Below are positions 1 through 10,363 of a stretch of DNA of 64,000 nucleotides, in pieces. A program made the position numbers and the translations under genes. The stretch comes from Bugula neritina (lineage: Eukaryota > Bryozoa > Gymnolaemata > Cheilostomatida > Bugulidae), in NCBI GenBank assembly GCA_964035545.1, contig OZ037765.1, positions 33,891,504 to 33,955,503 of the forward strand, written 5' to 3'. A model generated the notes under the pieces. It saw nothing but the letters and a program-made list of their open reading frames with translations. It was not told where the DNA came from and ran no database searches. Positions within the stretch are counted from its first letter, which is position 1, and each line of letters begins with the position of its first letter.

Positions 1-540
1 TCACTAAATACTAGCTAGCAGTATGAATAGTCACTAAATACTAGCTAGCAGTATGAATAGTCACTAAATACTAGCTAACAGTATGAATCGTCACTAAATA
101 CTAGCTAGCAGTATGAATAGTCACTAAATACTAGCTAGCAGTATGAATAGTTACTAAATACTAGCTAGCAGTATGAATAGTCACTAACTACTAGCTAACA
201 GTATGAATCGTCACTAAATACTAGCTAACAGTATGAATAGTCGCTAAATACTAGCTAGCAGTATGAATAGTTACTAAATACTAGCTAGCAGTATGAATAG
301 TCACTAAATACTAGCTAGCAGTATGAATAGTCACTAAATACTAGCTAGCAGTATGAATAGTCACTAAATACTAGCTAACAGTATGAATAGTCACTAAATA
401 CTAGCTAACAGTATGAATAGTCACTAAATACTAGCTAGCAGTATGAATAGTCACTAAGTACTAGCTAGCAGTATGAATAGTCACTAAATACTAGCTAGCA
501 GTATGAATAGTCACTAAATACTAGCTAGCAGTATGAATAG
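1..540. repeat. 30-bp minisatellite array 1
   Basis: Eighteen tandem 30-bp units, each built around CTAGCTAGCAGTATGAATAG preceded by TCACTAAATA, start at the window edge, so the array continues to the left. Units differ mainly at one position (CTAGCA versus CTAACA). The right flank (541-600) resembles the right flank of array 3 (46100-46150), so the arrays were duplicated together with the LRR genes. It lies on the 3' side, in gene direction, of LRR exon 641-784, presumably inside the next intron of gene A. Confidence 0.97.
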
Positions 541-640
541 GTGGGAGTACTCTGTGTAGTGTATATTCCCCTCACTTGTTTACCATGATCAGCTATTATA
601 TATACTACAGTATTATTCTGCACTATAATATAACACGCAC

Positions 641-784
641 CTGTTTGGTAGAGTTGACAGTTCACAGCTCTCCATGTACAACTCTCTCAATGATAGTAAG
701 GATGTGAATATATTGTCAGGTAGACCTTCAGGTAGGTTATTCTCTGATATATTCAATACCTCAAGATTCTTCAGTGAAGATATG
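641..784 (-). CDS. LRR gene A, double-LRR cassette exon (leftmost in window)
   Basis: This is an internal exon of 144 nt encoding 48 residues, two leucine-rich repeats. On the minus strand it is preceded by a TTACAG-type acceptor (AG at 786-785) and followed by donor GTGCGT. It starts with the third base of a codon and ends with two bases of a codon (AG), so it is phase 2 on both sides and can be added or lost without frameshift; the junction codon is AGC (Ser) when cassettes are joined. The first repeat reads NLEVLNISENNLPEGLPDNI and the second has LYMESCELSTLPN. LRR proteins bind ligands or partner proteins; the specific role is unknown. The next exon of gene A would lie beyond the left edge. 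The short stretch that looks like a start codon upstream is intron reading through the acceptor. Confidence 0.85.
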
Positions 785-977
785 CTGTAACATAACATAC
801 AGATATAGAAACACTCTGTAGTTCATACATACAAAGTGTGATAACAGAGTTTTAGAATATTATTATGACTCTGTATTTCTATCATCTAACCTCTAGACAA
901 CCTTGGGCATAGCAGTTGTATTATGATGAGTGACAATTAAGGAAAAGCTATTATAATGAAAGAGTAGAAAAATCTTT

Positions 978-1173
978 TAAACCCAAACCCCAAACCTCAA
1001 ACCCCTACCTCAATAACCCTTATTTATTGAAAATATAGGCAATTTGTTACTTACTTTACCATTTGTGTCATTATTACCTGTGCCATTATTACCTGTGTCA
1101 TTATTACCGGTGCCATTATTACCGGTGCCATTATTACCTGTGCCATTATTACCGGTGCCATTTTTACCAGGCA
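978..1173. mobile_element. 15-bp-repeat foldback-like element, truncated copy
   Basis: A C-rich stretch (978-1010, the complement of the G-rich core seen in other copies) is followed by tandem repeats of GTGCCATTATTACCG-like 15-mers at about 1060-1173. This is the same motif as at 4560-4729, 21395-21585 and 53483-53796. It lies in an LRR intron. The frame through the repeats is open on the plus strand but encodes only a low-complexity LPVPL-type repeat and is not a gene. The left arm looks missing. Confidence 0.55.
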
Positions 1174-1760
1174 CTGTATACACTATATTACCATACTCAT
1201 ACAGTTTAATTTCCTTGCTGAATATCGCTATGGGGGTGTTAAAAAGACCACACTTTTATTTAGCCATGTTACAGAGAGAACTTTGACTACTATAAATAAC
1301 TCTAAACAAGTCACTCTGTCTACCAGAAGAAGAGATATATAATTCAGAATGGTTTGCAAATATCATTATAAAAACTGAGTGCCCATAGCAAATTATTATT
1401 TCACAATTTGTAGCCTCAGCATACAAAGCTGGAGTAGTAACTGAATTTCAGAATATTAATATGACTCTGTAATTCTGGCATCTAACCTTTAGACAACCTT
1501 GGGTATAACAGTAGTATAGGTAGCTGTGGTATGACAATGTGGGTTAGATTAGAGAGAAGATAATTCTAATATACAGAAGTAGTTTCTTGTATAGCCTAAA
1601 TACTAGCAAGTCATAGACTGAGAACTAAACAGACAAGAATATCAGTCAGTAAGAATGACTGAGTTACCAATAAGGTAGTATATATATGATGCTATGATAA
1701 ATTGATTATGGGATATTATATATATTACAGTATCATTCTACACTATAATATAATACACAC

Positions 1761-1904
1761 CTGTTTGGTAGAGTTGACAGTACACATTTCCCCATGTACA
1801 ACTCTCTCAATGATAGTAAGGATGTGAATATATTGTCAGGTAGACCTTCAGATAGGTTATTCACTGATATATTCAATACCTCAAGATTCTTCAGTGAAGA
1901 TATG
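1761..1904 (-). CDS. LRR gene A, double-LRR cassette exon
   Basis: A 144-nt, phase 2-2 exon with two LRRs, flanked on the minus strand by a TTACAG acceptor and donor GTGTGT. The first beta-strand reads LNISVNNL and the second LYMGKCVL. Outside these positions it is almost identical to the exon at 641-784. The intron between the two is about 860 bp. Part of that intron resembles introns of gene B (for example the stretch that includes CTATGTATGCAGACAGTTGC), so exon and intron were duplicated as a unit. Confidence 0.87.
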
Positions 1905-2644
1905 CTGTAACATAACATACAGGTATAAACGGATTCTGTAAAATTAACCACAATATACACATAAAGTGATAAAACTAATGTTATATGATTATATTACCAA
2001 AACTATAATAACATATTACAATACATCAGCATGTGAGATTCTTGCTATGAGTATTTGATATTTGTAATCAACATTTTTTCTATTAGACCGAGTAGAACTG
2101 TGACACTGCATCAGCTCAACTAGATGAGTCATCTAATTACTCAAGTGTCAAACCAACACTGTATTGACAGTGAGGTTAGAGCAAAGAAAACACGACTCTA
2201 TAACAGAGAATGGTGAAGGAATTTTTGAAAATTAACATTGAAACTCACTTATATTTTTATACCAGCTAAATATTGGATAATCATAGACTGACTTTAGATT
2301 AAGCAGAATGGTCAGTTGGAAGTTTAAGGTGTAATTAGTGTCACTTTGAATAAGTTGAAACCTCAACAGAATACCCTCAACTTGAGTGTTAACTGTAGAA
2401 ACCTTTGCTATGTATGCAGACAGTTGCTGAGTTACTGATGTTACCTATAGACAACATTGGACATAACAGTAGTAGGAACAGTTGTGGTATGACAATGTTG
2501 GTTAGATTAGGCGAAAGATAACTCTAATATACAAAAGTAGTAGTTTAATATATTATAGTCTAAACACTTAGCAAGTCATATAGACTGAGAACTAAAAAGA
2601 CAAGAAGATCAGTCAGTAGGAACGACAGAGTTACCAATAAGCTA

Positions 2645-2650
<6 letters not shown>

Positions 2651-2705
<55 letters not shown>
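2651..2705. repeat. (TA)n microsatellite
   Basis: About 55 bp of uninterrupted TA dinucleotides in the intron just downstream (gene direction) of LRR exon 2744-2887. Confidence 0.95.
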
Positions 2706-2708
<3 letters not shown>

Positions 2709-2743
2709 TACAGTTTCATTCTACACTATAATATAACACGCAC

Positions 2744-2887
2744 CTGTTTGGTAGAGTTGACAGTTCACAGCTCTCCATGTTCAACTCTCTCAATGATAGT
2801 AAGGATGTAAATATATTGTCAGGTAGACCTTCAGATAGGTTATTATCTGATATATCCAATACCTCAAGATTCTTCAGTGAAGATATG
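2744..2887 (-). CDS. LRR gene A, double-LRR cassette exon
   Basis: A 144-nt, phase 2-2 exon with acceptor TTACAG and donor GTGCGT on the minus strand. The variable beta-strand positions are LDISDNNL in the first repeat and LNMESCEL in the second. The loop and helix parts (LPDNIFTSLLSLREL) match the sister exons. The frame is open throughout, consistent with a functional cassette. Confidence 0.87.
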
Positions 2888-3503
2888 CTGTAACATAACA
2901 TACAGGTTATAATAAAAACAAAACAAAACAAAACATGAAAACTGCAATATTCATATATAGTCTGCGTTTCTTGAATGTTTCTATGGAAGTATTAGAGACC
3001 ACACCCTTATCTAGCCATGTTACAGAAAGAACTTTGACCAATAAAACAAGTCACTCTGTCTACCAGAAGAAGAGATATATAATTCAGAATGGTTTGTGAA
3101 TATCATTATAAAAACTGAGTGCCCATAGCAAATTATTATTTCACAATCTGTAGCCTCAGCATACAAAGCTGGAGTAGTGACTGAATTTTAGAAAGTTAAC
3201 ATGACTCTGTAATTCTGGCATCTAACCTTTAGACAACCTTGGGTACAACAGTAGTATAGGTAGTTGTGGTATGACAGTGTGGGTTAGATTAGAGAGAAGA
3301 TAACTCTAATATACAAAAGAAGTAGTTTCTTATATAGCCTAAATACTAGCAAGTCATAGACTGAGAACTAAACAGACAGGAAGATCAGTCAGTAGGGACA
3401 ACTGAGTTACCAATAAGATAGTATATATATGATGCTATGATAAATCAATTATGGGATATTATATATATTACAGTATCATTCTACACTATAATATAATACA
3501 CAC

Positions 3504-3647
3504 CTGTTTGGTAGAGTTGACAGTTCACAGAGCACCATGTTCAACTCTCTCAATGATAGTAAGGATGTGAATATATTGTCAGGTAGACCTTCAGATAGGT
3601 TATTCCATGTTATATCCAATATCTCAAGATTCTTTAGTGAAGATATG
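3504..3647 (-). CDS. LRR gene A, first double-LRR cassette exon
   Basis: A 144-nt, phase 2-2 exon, the first cassette after the 246-nt exon at 6311-6556. The variable strands read LDITWNNL and LNMVLCEL. The intron upstream in gene direction is unusually long because it holds a decayed hAT element (3755-5245) and minisatellite array 2 (5281-6230). Confidence 0.87.
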
Positions 3648-4559
3648 CTGTAACATAACATACAGGTATAGAAACACTCTGTAGCTCATACATACAAAGT
3701 GTGATAACAGAGTTTTAGAATATTATTATGACTCTGTATTTCTACCATCTAAACCAGTGGCACCCATCCTTTTTCATACTATTCCCCCTTTCATGAAGGT
3801 TGGCTATTAATTCCCCCCATCCCCTGTTTGAAGAGCGAAAAGATTTTATGACTTAATGAATGAGAATATATGATACAATGCAATATATTTTGTTCTATTA
3901 TGATTGCATATAATACAATTATCATAATAGTAATATTATCGCTATTATTGTGTTATAAAACACAGAGCAGGTCAATTATTAATGTTATGGCTTCAGTTGA
4001 TGCTTTTGTGCCAGCTTGCTTAAGCCTGGCTCTGTTTTTGACCAGGCCCATCTTAAGTCACTCTGCAGGTTAAAGCAGTTTCTCTTCTCTTTGAATTAAT
4101 GAAAATCCTACCTCATACAGATAGGTGGTGCTGGATGGCACCAGGACTCTGCTTTGTCAGCTATGTGTGGAAAGATTTTGCTTGTTGAACTCAGAATGAC
4201 TTTAGGTTGAAATGGCACATGTAAAAATGGCGTAGATAGTAATGGCACAAATAGAAAAATAGGTAAAAATGGCATTATTATTATTATTATTATTATTTGT
4301 ACCATTTCTACCCACCCACAATACATCAATTGGAGAAGATTTCAAATTATCCTTCATTGCTGAATTATAAATCAACTCAATGAAATTCTCCTGTAACTCC
4401 TCTAAAAACTTTTCAACATAGCTTTGCAATGGGTTACATAAGTTAGGAATCTATAGCTCTTTCTTTTTGAGAGGTAGCTCAGAGAAATGCTGTTAAAACC
4501 CCAATAAAAGTTCAGAGAGATGCCCAGAAGGTTATTTAAAAGAAGAACTTGAAACAGGT

Positions 4560-4729
4560 GGTGTCCGGCAAAAATGGCACAGGTAATAATGGCACAAATG
4601 AAAAAAAGGTAAAAATGGCACATTTTCAATATTAGCATTAAAGATTTGAGTTGAGGGCTAGGTGTTCAAGATGGGGGGTTTGGAGGTTCGGAAAAAATTA
4701 CCACCAGTGTGCGATTTTTATCTAAAATC
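4560..4729 (+). mobile_element. Foldback-like 15-bp-repeat miniature element
   Basis: The element is 170 bp, starting GGTGTCCGGCAAAAATGGCA and ending ATTTTTATCTAAAATC, bounded by a perfect 9-bp target duplication GAAACAGGT (4551-4559, 4730-4738). The left arm is made of GGTAATAATGGCACA-like 15-mers, the core is G-rich (around 4660-4695) and the right arm is an inverted, shorter version ending in GTGCGATTTTT. It is inserted in the hAT element. It has no coding capacity. Confidence 0.75.
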
Positions 4730-4752
4730 GAAACAGGTTCTTCTATAAAAGT

Positions 4753-4980
4753 TTATTGAGTGTGGGGAAAGACACCATGTTTTTGATAGAAACACCACCA
4801 CATTATTGTATCTTTAAAAACATTGCTGCTCCTATGAAAAGCAATGATATGTTGATTGGACTCCTTCATTTTTAAGTTCAGATTATTTAGTGTAGCAAAT
4901 ATATTCACTAGGTATGTAGTATACAGTTCATAGAAATTAACCTGCATGGCTGCTATAAGTTGGCCTCTTGGTTTTTGCAA
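4753..4980 (-). pseudogene. hAT transposase fragment
   Basis: An open 75-codon remnant on the minus strand with the alternating leucine pattern LNNLNLKMKES and a following IIAFHRSSNVF, matching the mid-region of ZBED5/SCAN-type hAT transposases as I know them. A colinear copy with different decay is at 21116-21310. No complete catalytic domain remains. Confidence 0.6.
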
Positions 4981-5280
4981 ATTTTTTGACCTCCATTCGA
5001 AATAGAACAGAGAACAGTTAGAGTAGAGAAATTAATAAATACATTCTTGTAGAAGTAAACTGAGATTGCAAAATATGGTTTGGTTAAATAGATGAACTAA
5101 GATGAATATTTATAGATATGCACATACATGTAACTTGCAAGAGCTCAAAAAGCCCTATTAACAAATTTCTCAAAATCCAAATTCCCCCACTGAAATGCCC
5201 AAATTCCCCCCTAGGGGGGAATTACCCCCAGGTTGGGAACCACTGATCTAAACTCTAGACAATCTGCTGCTATAACCCAT

Positions 5281-6230
5281 TAAATACTAGCTAGCAGTAT
5301 GAATAGTCACTAAATATTGGCTGGCAGTATGAATAGTCACTAAATACTAGCTAACAGTATGAATAGTCACTAAATACTAGCTAGCAGTATGAATAGTCAC
5401 TAAATACTAGCTAGCAGTATGAATAGTCACTAAATACTAGCTAGCAGTATGAATAGTAACTAAATACTAGCTAGCAGTATGAATAGTCACTAAATACTAG
5501 CTAGCAGTATGAATAGTCACTATACACTAGCTAGCAGTATGAATAGTCACTAAATACTAACTAGCAGTATGAATAGTCACTAACTACTAGCTAACAGTAT
5601 GAATAGTCACTAAATACCAGCTGGCAGTATGGATAGTCACTAAATACTAGCTAGCAGTATGAATAGTCACTAAATACTAGCTAGCAGTATGAATAGTCAC
5701 TAAATACTAGCTAACAGTATGAATAGTCACTAATTACTAGCTAGCAGTATGAATAGTCACTAAATACTAGCTAACAGTATGAATAGTCACTAAATACTAG
5801 CTAGCAGTATGAATAGTCACTAAATACTAGCTAACAGTATGAATAGTCACTAATTACTAGCTAGCAGTATGAATAGTCACTAAATACTAGCTAACAGTAT
5901 GAATAGTCACTAATTACTAGCTAGCAGTATGAATAGTCACTAAATACTAGCTAACAGTATGAATAGTCACTAATTACTAGCTAGCAGTATGAATAGTCAC
6001 TAAATACTAGCTAACAGTATGAATAGTCACTAAATACTAGCTAGCAGTATGAATAGTCACTATATACTAACTAGTAGTATGAATAGTCACTAAATACTAG
6101 CTAGCAGTATGAATAGTCACTAAATACTAGCTAACAGTATGAATAGTCACTAATTACTAGCTAACAGTATGAATAGTCACTAAATACTAACTAGCAGTAT
6201 GAATAGTCCCTAAATACTAGCTAGCAGTAT
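5281..6230. repeat. 30-bp minisatellite array 2 with 60-bp higher-order repeats
   Basis: About 31.7 copies of the same 30-bp unit as array 1. From about 5701 to 6060 the units alternate between a CTAACA type and a TAATTACTAGCTAGCA type, making a 60-bp higher-order repeat. The array sits in the intron between exon 6311-6556 and exon 3504-3647 of gene A, the same position as array 3 in gene B. The left flank of both arrays shares CTGCTGCTATAACC. Confidence 0.97.
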
Positions 6231-6310
6231 GCTGCATGGATGTGTTAAATCAGAACCTGTGATACCTAATAACATGACCATAATGTAATACTACCATAAT
6301 AATATAATAC

Positions 6311-6556
6311 CTGGTCCAGTTAGCATTACTGTCTACTCTAGATACCCTCAGATGTGTGAGATGAGGAAACAGTGTGTTGATATTTGGGGGAATGTCATGC
6401 TTCAGTATAACATGAGTCACTGTATGATGTCTACTTTTATCATTGATCTCTCCTACAGTGTAGGGTGTAGTATCATTATCCATCCACTCATCACCAGCTC
6501 CATCTATACTGGATGTGTTGAACCACACCCAGTACTTCTCTACAAAATATTCACCA
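6311..6556 (-). CDS. LRR gene A, pre-LRR exon (82 codons)
   Basis: A 246-nt exon, phase 2-2, with minus-strand acceptor TTTATAAAG (AG at 6558-6557) and donor GTATTA. It encodes a stretch starting GEYFVEKYWVWFNTSS and ending PHLTHLRVSRVDSNANWT, the end being the first irregular LRR. Gene B has an exon of exactly the same length and phase at 46324-46569 with about two thirds identical residues. I do not recognise the N-terminal half (Tyr, Trp and Asp rich); it may be an LRR N-terminal cap. A coding start inside this exon is unlikely because the acceptor and the upstream exon (6728-6851) fit in phase. Confidence 0.8.
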
Positions 6557-6727
6557 CTTTATAAATAATAACTTTGATATCAAATAATAGAGTGTCTCAA
6601 CACTATAAACAGTGTTGAATTAAATGTGGAGAGTTGACAACTCCAAACTACATATTAACTTCAGTTGTTATATCAAAGGAGCAGACTGATAATATAGTAT
6701 ATATGACTCAGTATAATCTTCAAACAC

Positions 6728-6851
6728 CTTCTAATATTCTCTGCAATATATAATAGTAACTGGAAGTCACTTGTATCTCTAGACTCAGCACCAGCAAAGT
6801 ATGTACAGAACACCTTGATTCTAGTATCTGTAATACTAGTAACACACTCTT
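6728..6851 (-). CDS. LRR gene A, 124-nt exon upstream of LRR region
   Basis: Found by reading the minus strand between the two better-supported exons. It has acceptor TATATAG (AG at 6853-6852) and donor GTGTTT. The single open frame reads from ECVTSITDTRIKVF through CTYFAGAESRDTSDFQLLLY to AENIR. It needs one base from the upstream exon (phase 1, matching exon 7247-7739) and leaves two bases (phase 2, matching exon 6311-6556). That agreement on both sides is the main support. I found no counterpart in gene B. The domain is not recognised. Confidence 0.6.
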
Positions 6852-7094
6852 CTATATATAAAAGTAGTAAAAATCAGATCAAGAACAAGGAATATCTAGT
6901 AGTAGCATAATGCTGCACCATCTGAGACAGAACCAAGTTCTGATTGGCTAAAAAACCAGCCAATGGTGAGTGACTTAACAAATATTCACATCATAATACA
7001 AGCGGTTTGACATAAGAGAATACAAAGTATAGCTGCACTATATTTATATATGGCAGAAAGTTATGTAGTCAATATCCAAAAAATCTCTATTTAT

Positions 7095-7190
7095 ATGATT
7101 TACTAACTTCTCCCAGAGACAGTTAGAGACTAAGTTGAAGGTGGAGTCACAAGTTGAGTTGGAGGCGGAGTTACAGGCTTTCGTACACTT
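7095..7190 (-). pseudogene. Relic of duplicated Thr-Pro repeat exon
   Basis: The minus strand reads a VTPPPTQ-like repeat as in exon 7247-7739, then an in-frame stop, then GAGAAGTTAGTAAATC, which resembles the donor region of the first exon of gene B. It is best read as a decayed tandem copy of the end of the first coding exon. Confidence 0.45.
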
Positions 7191-7246
7191 ATTTCAATAC
7201 ATCATGTGAAAAATGATCTTAAGACTTGTATTTAGAATTTACCAAC

Positions 7247-7739
7247 CTTTTGAAGTTGAAGATGGAGTCACAGCCTGAGTTGAAGTCGGATTCACATACC
7301 AAGTTGGGGGTAGAGGTGGAGGAAGAGTCACAGACCTAGTTGGAGGCGGAGTCATATGCTGAGTTGGAGGCGGAGTCATATGCTGAGTTGGAGACGGAGT
7401 CACATACTGAGTTGAAGGCAGAGTCACAGACTGAGTTGGAGGCGGATTCAGAAACTGAGTTGGAGGCGGAGTCATATACTGCGTTGGAAGCAGATTCATA
7501 TGCTGAGTTGAAGGCGGAGTCACATACTGAGTTAGAGGCGGAGTCAGAAAATGAGATGGAGACGGAGCCATATACTGAGTTGGAGGCGGAGTCACATACT
7601 GAGTTAGAGGCGGAGTCAGAAAATGAGATGGAGACGGAGCCATATACTGAGTTGAAGGCAGAGTCACAGACTGAGTTGGAGGCGGAGTCACAGCCTGAGT
7701 TGGAGGTGGAGTCACAGACTGAGCCTCTGAATCACTCAT
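7247..7739 (-). CDS. LRR gene A, first coding exon with Thr-Pro octapeptide repeats
   Basis: The exon starts at ATG 7739-7737 (MSDSEAQSVTPPPTQ) and ends at donor GTTGGT after 493 nt, phase 1. Nearly all of it is about 19 degenerate copies of an eight-residue repeat, X-T-P-P-P-T-Q-X (24-bp DNA period). Variants such as MAPSPSHF also recur. The start is chosen because gene B has a matching start (MSESETQPVTPPPTH) at 51886, where the repeat is only two to three copies long, and the phase (1) agrees. No signal peptide is seen, so the protein is probably intracellular or the true N-terminus lies on an unseen upstream exon. The opposite strand is also open across the repeat, but only as a low-complexity AES/TEL repeat. 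Confidence 0.65.
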
Positions 7740-10010
7740 TCTGTAGTCAATAATTGCAGCTGTAGATAGTAGTATTAATTTATTTTTATCTGTATAGCAG
7801 CCATAGAAACCTGTAAAATATTTCAACAGAATTTATGATAAAAGCTTGCCATCATCACACTGTTCAGATGTATAGAAGATACTAAAAAATTCAAACACAT
7901 CAGCAGTCTATGCTGTACCTAAATTATTTACACTAGAGTTATTTACTTGTAGGTAATGCATACAGCATACTCCAGTCACCTGTAAGGTACTTTCTTTAGT
8001 ACTTCTTGTTTCATCCTTTCTCCATGTTAATTCAATCTGCTAGAAACACATGGAAACAAGACTGCTAGCTGATAAGATGCACCATGTACTCATTCTACTC
8101 AGTTTCAAACTCTTCACTATTTATAGTCTAGAAGTAAAATACCAGGTCAATTGACGCAGCTGAGATTATCTGGCAGTGTTTCTATATCACCCTTTCAGTA
8201 TTAAAGTCTAAGATATAAACTGACTATACATGTACAACTACTAGTATCTCTTAGCATTACTTCACAAAGCAGAGTCATTGAATCAGATTGATTACTTTCT
8301 GACTTGAGTACTTTAACATCTCATGACATATCAATTGGTTTTCCTAAACTTGATAAAGCTTACTTGTGATTTAGCCAAAAGGTAAAAGACTGACTTCACT
8401 GCAAATATATTTTGTTCTATATTCATTTGAAAAATTATTATACATACAGATAATTATAACTACACAATAAAATTATTCTCATATGATAATTTTAATCATA
8501 TAGTTGATAGTAGTAATATCTATAACTAAAAGCAACAAAAGTATTTAGCATATTACCAGTTCTGATTTTGAACAAGTTTATGTCTTCAAAATATATTTTA
8601 TTCCCTCATTTTATTAGTTCATTATATTAACTCACCAGATTCGTCAGTGAACACACAACTCTAATAATTTCAAAGTGAAAATAAATTTAAGTTCATACAC
8701 TTATAAGCAGAACTAATAACAATTAGCCTCAACTAATAATTATGATCCGTACAGGAAGTTGTTATAGTTACTATGGTGATGAGAGCTGCTTGGCCAGTGT
8801 GCAGTTATAGTTGTAAATGATACTTACAGTTATTCTTACATAATATTTATACAACTACAGCTACACCCACTAATGAAATAGTATATTACATAACAGTTTA
8901 CAGAAATTCTGTCAACATGCTAAGGAGAAATAGATGGTGATGTTGCCATATTGGCTTCATGATGTAGACAGGTGCACAATATATACTAATAATAATACTA
9001 ACAGTACACTATAACGCATGTATATTATATATTTAATGTATGTGTAGAGTATTACAGGACTGGAGTTATATAAACACATACCTTTTATAGTATATACATG
9101 AGGTATAACTGTTACTTGAATCAAGTTGTACTTTGTGGTAGTTATGACTGCAGTGTGTATCACAGTGTTGTTAACTCTACAAATAGTAATGAAGACTGTG
9201 TTATACAGGTATATAATATTATATCATAGCTACCTTATCAGTGTTTATGATCCACCCATATTTACATTCACAGATAAACTACACAGCTTAGTCAATAAAC
9301 AGAGTCCACACCTGCACCTGTTCTGTTCTCAACTCACTTCAACACTTTCACAATAACTTTTTTGTTTTTCCAGCCAAAGTTAAAAAGTCATGTTTATTAA
9401 ATGTTGTTTTGATTTAGAAACAAATTTTGCTACGTTTCTCTCTTCACTCAAGCCTTGGTGTACAACATATGAAACATTTAATACAGCTTTGTCATACCTT
9501 TGAGCATAAAGTTATTAAATAAAATTCAAAACTACAAGCTCAACACCAGCCTAATACAATCAACACTGGCCTAGTACATATACCCACTCACCGTCGTTGA
9601 ACTATTGCATGTAGTTTTTATCTCAATTGAGCGTCAATTGTATTTGATGCATCATTTAGAATTATATGATAATTACCTTATAACAGAGACTCAGGTATAG
9701 CTTGCCATAAAATAGAATAAACAATATTGCCTTTTACTCTAAAGATATTCATATTATTACTAGCTAAGAGTTTAAGGATTCATATAAAATCTTAACCATA
9801 GTTGATAGTAGCAACGTTAATAACTACAAGCAATAAAAGTATTACTAGTAGTATTTCTAGTACCACTCATGATTTTCATCAATTATTTCAACATTAGTTA
9901 TACATTATTTATAATATTAATATTAGTTATATTGCCAAATCTAATATAATTTAAATAACATTAAACATCATAATGATTATCTAATACCAATGCATTTCAA
10001 TAAACTCACA
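7740..10010. other. Non-coding interval upstream of LRR gene A
   Basis: AT-rich DNA with no open frame that resembles a gene on either strand. A candidate splice acceptor (TATTTTACAG on the minus strand, about 7812-7821) may mark a 5' leader exon of gene A. No transposon ends were recognised. Confidence 0.5.
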
Positions 10011-10183
10011 CAAGTTTATAGCCGCTATTCCTGTGATGGAAAAGTTTCTTGTTAAATCGGGCTAAGGACTTATTCAGATGAGGCACAGGAGAAACTATAA
10101 CTGGATGTTCTTCCTAACATCGCCAATGGCTATTACTTGGATAGAACCCATGACTTCGATTTCACTAATTGAACGCTCTAACC
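10011..10183 (-). mobile_element. tRNA-derived SINE, body half (split by hAT)
   Basis: Read on the minus strand, this is the body and 3' part of a SINE. Its tRNA-like head is found on the far side of the hAT insertion at 23546-23587. It aligns by eye with 47101-47316 through the shared GGGCTAAGGACTTATT and CAAGTTTATAG stretches. The hAT target duplication CTCTAACC falls inside the head (10176-10183 and 23546-23553). Confidence 0.75.
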
Positions 10184-10363
10184 CAGTGGTTCCCAACCTG
10201 AAGGGAATTACCCCCTAGAGGGGAATTTGGACATTTTAGGAGGGAATTTGGATTTTGAAGAATTCACGCACTTTGTTGAAGGCTTTTTGAGCTCTTGCAC
10301 ATTACATAAGTATATATGCATATCTATAAATCTTCATCTTAGTTCATCTATTTAACCAAACCA
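10136..10363. repeat. 228-bp direct repeat flanking gypsy element 1, left copy
   Basis: This covers the last 48 bp of the SINE half plus the first 180 bp of the hAT element, and recurs at 20821-21048 on the other side of the gypsy element. I see one mismatch between the copies (GGACATTTT versus GGATATTTT). The uninterrupted relative at 3755-5245 shows that the hAT sequence normally continues from ACCAAACCA straight to TATTTTGCAATC, which is found only after the right copy. Confidence 0.9.

Larger units (their letters stand above)
3755..5245 (-). mobile_element. Decayed hAT transposon in LRR intron
   Basis: The element is 1491 bp, bounded by terminal inverted repeats of the hAT type (CAGTGG at the left; CAGGTTGGGAACCACTG read into the right end) and by a perfect 8-bp target duplication, ATCTAAAC, at 3747-3754 and 5246-5253. 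Read on the minus strand it contains transposase remnants: a stretch at 4753-4980 with the LNNLNLKMKES pattern of ZBED/SCAN-type hAT transposases, a piece near 4330-4429 with FLEELQENFIEL, and a dimerisation-domain piece near 4108-4170. All are broken by stops and by two nested copies of the 15-bp-repeat element (4186-4326 and 4560-4729). A longer relative is at 10184-23545. Confidence 0.85.

Noticed and set aside
1-540. The 30-bp arrays as CRISPR
   Set aside because: Units are directly adjacent with no unique spacers, and the DNA is eukaryotic.
7340-7753. Acidic AES/TEL repeat protein on the plus strand
   Set aside because: It is the antisense of the Thr-Pro repeat exon; only the minus strand has a conserved start, donor and paralogue.
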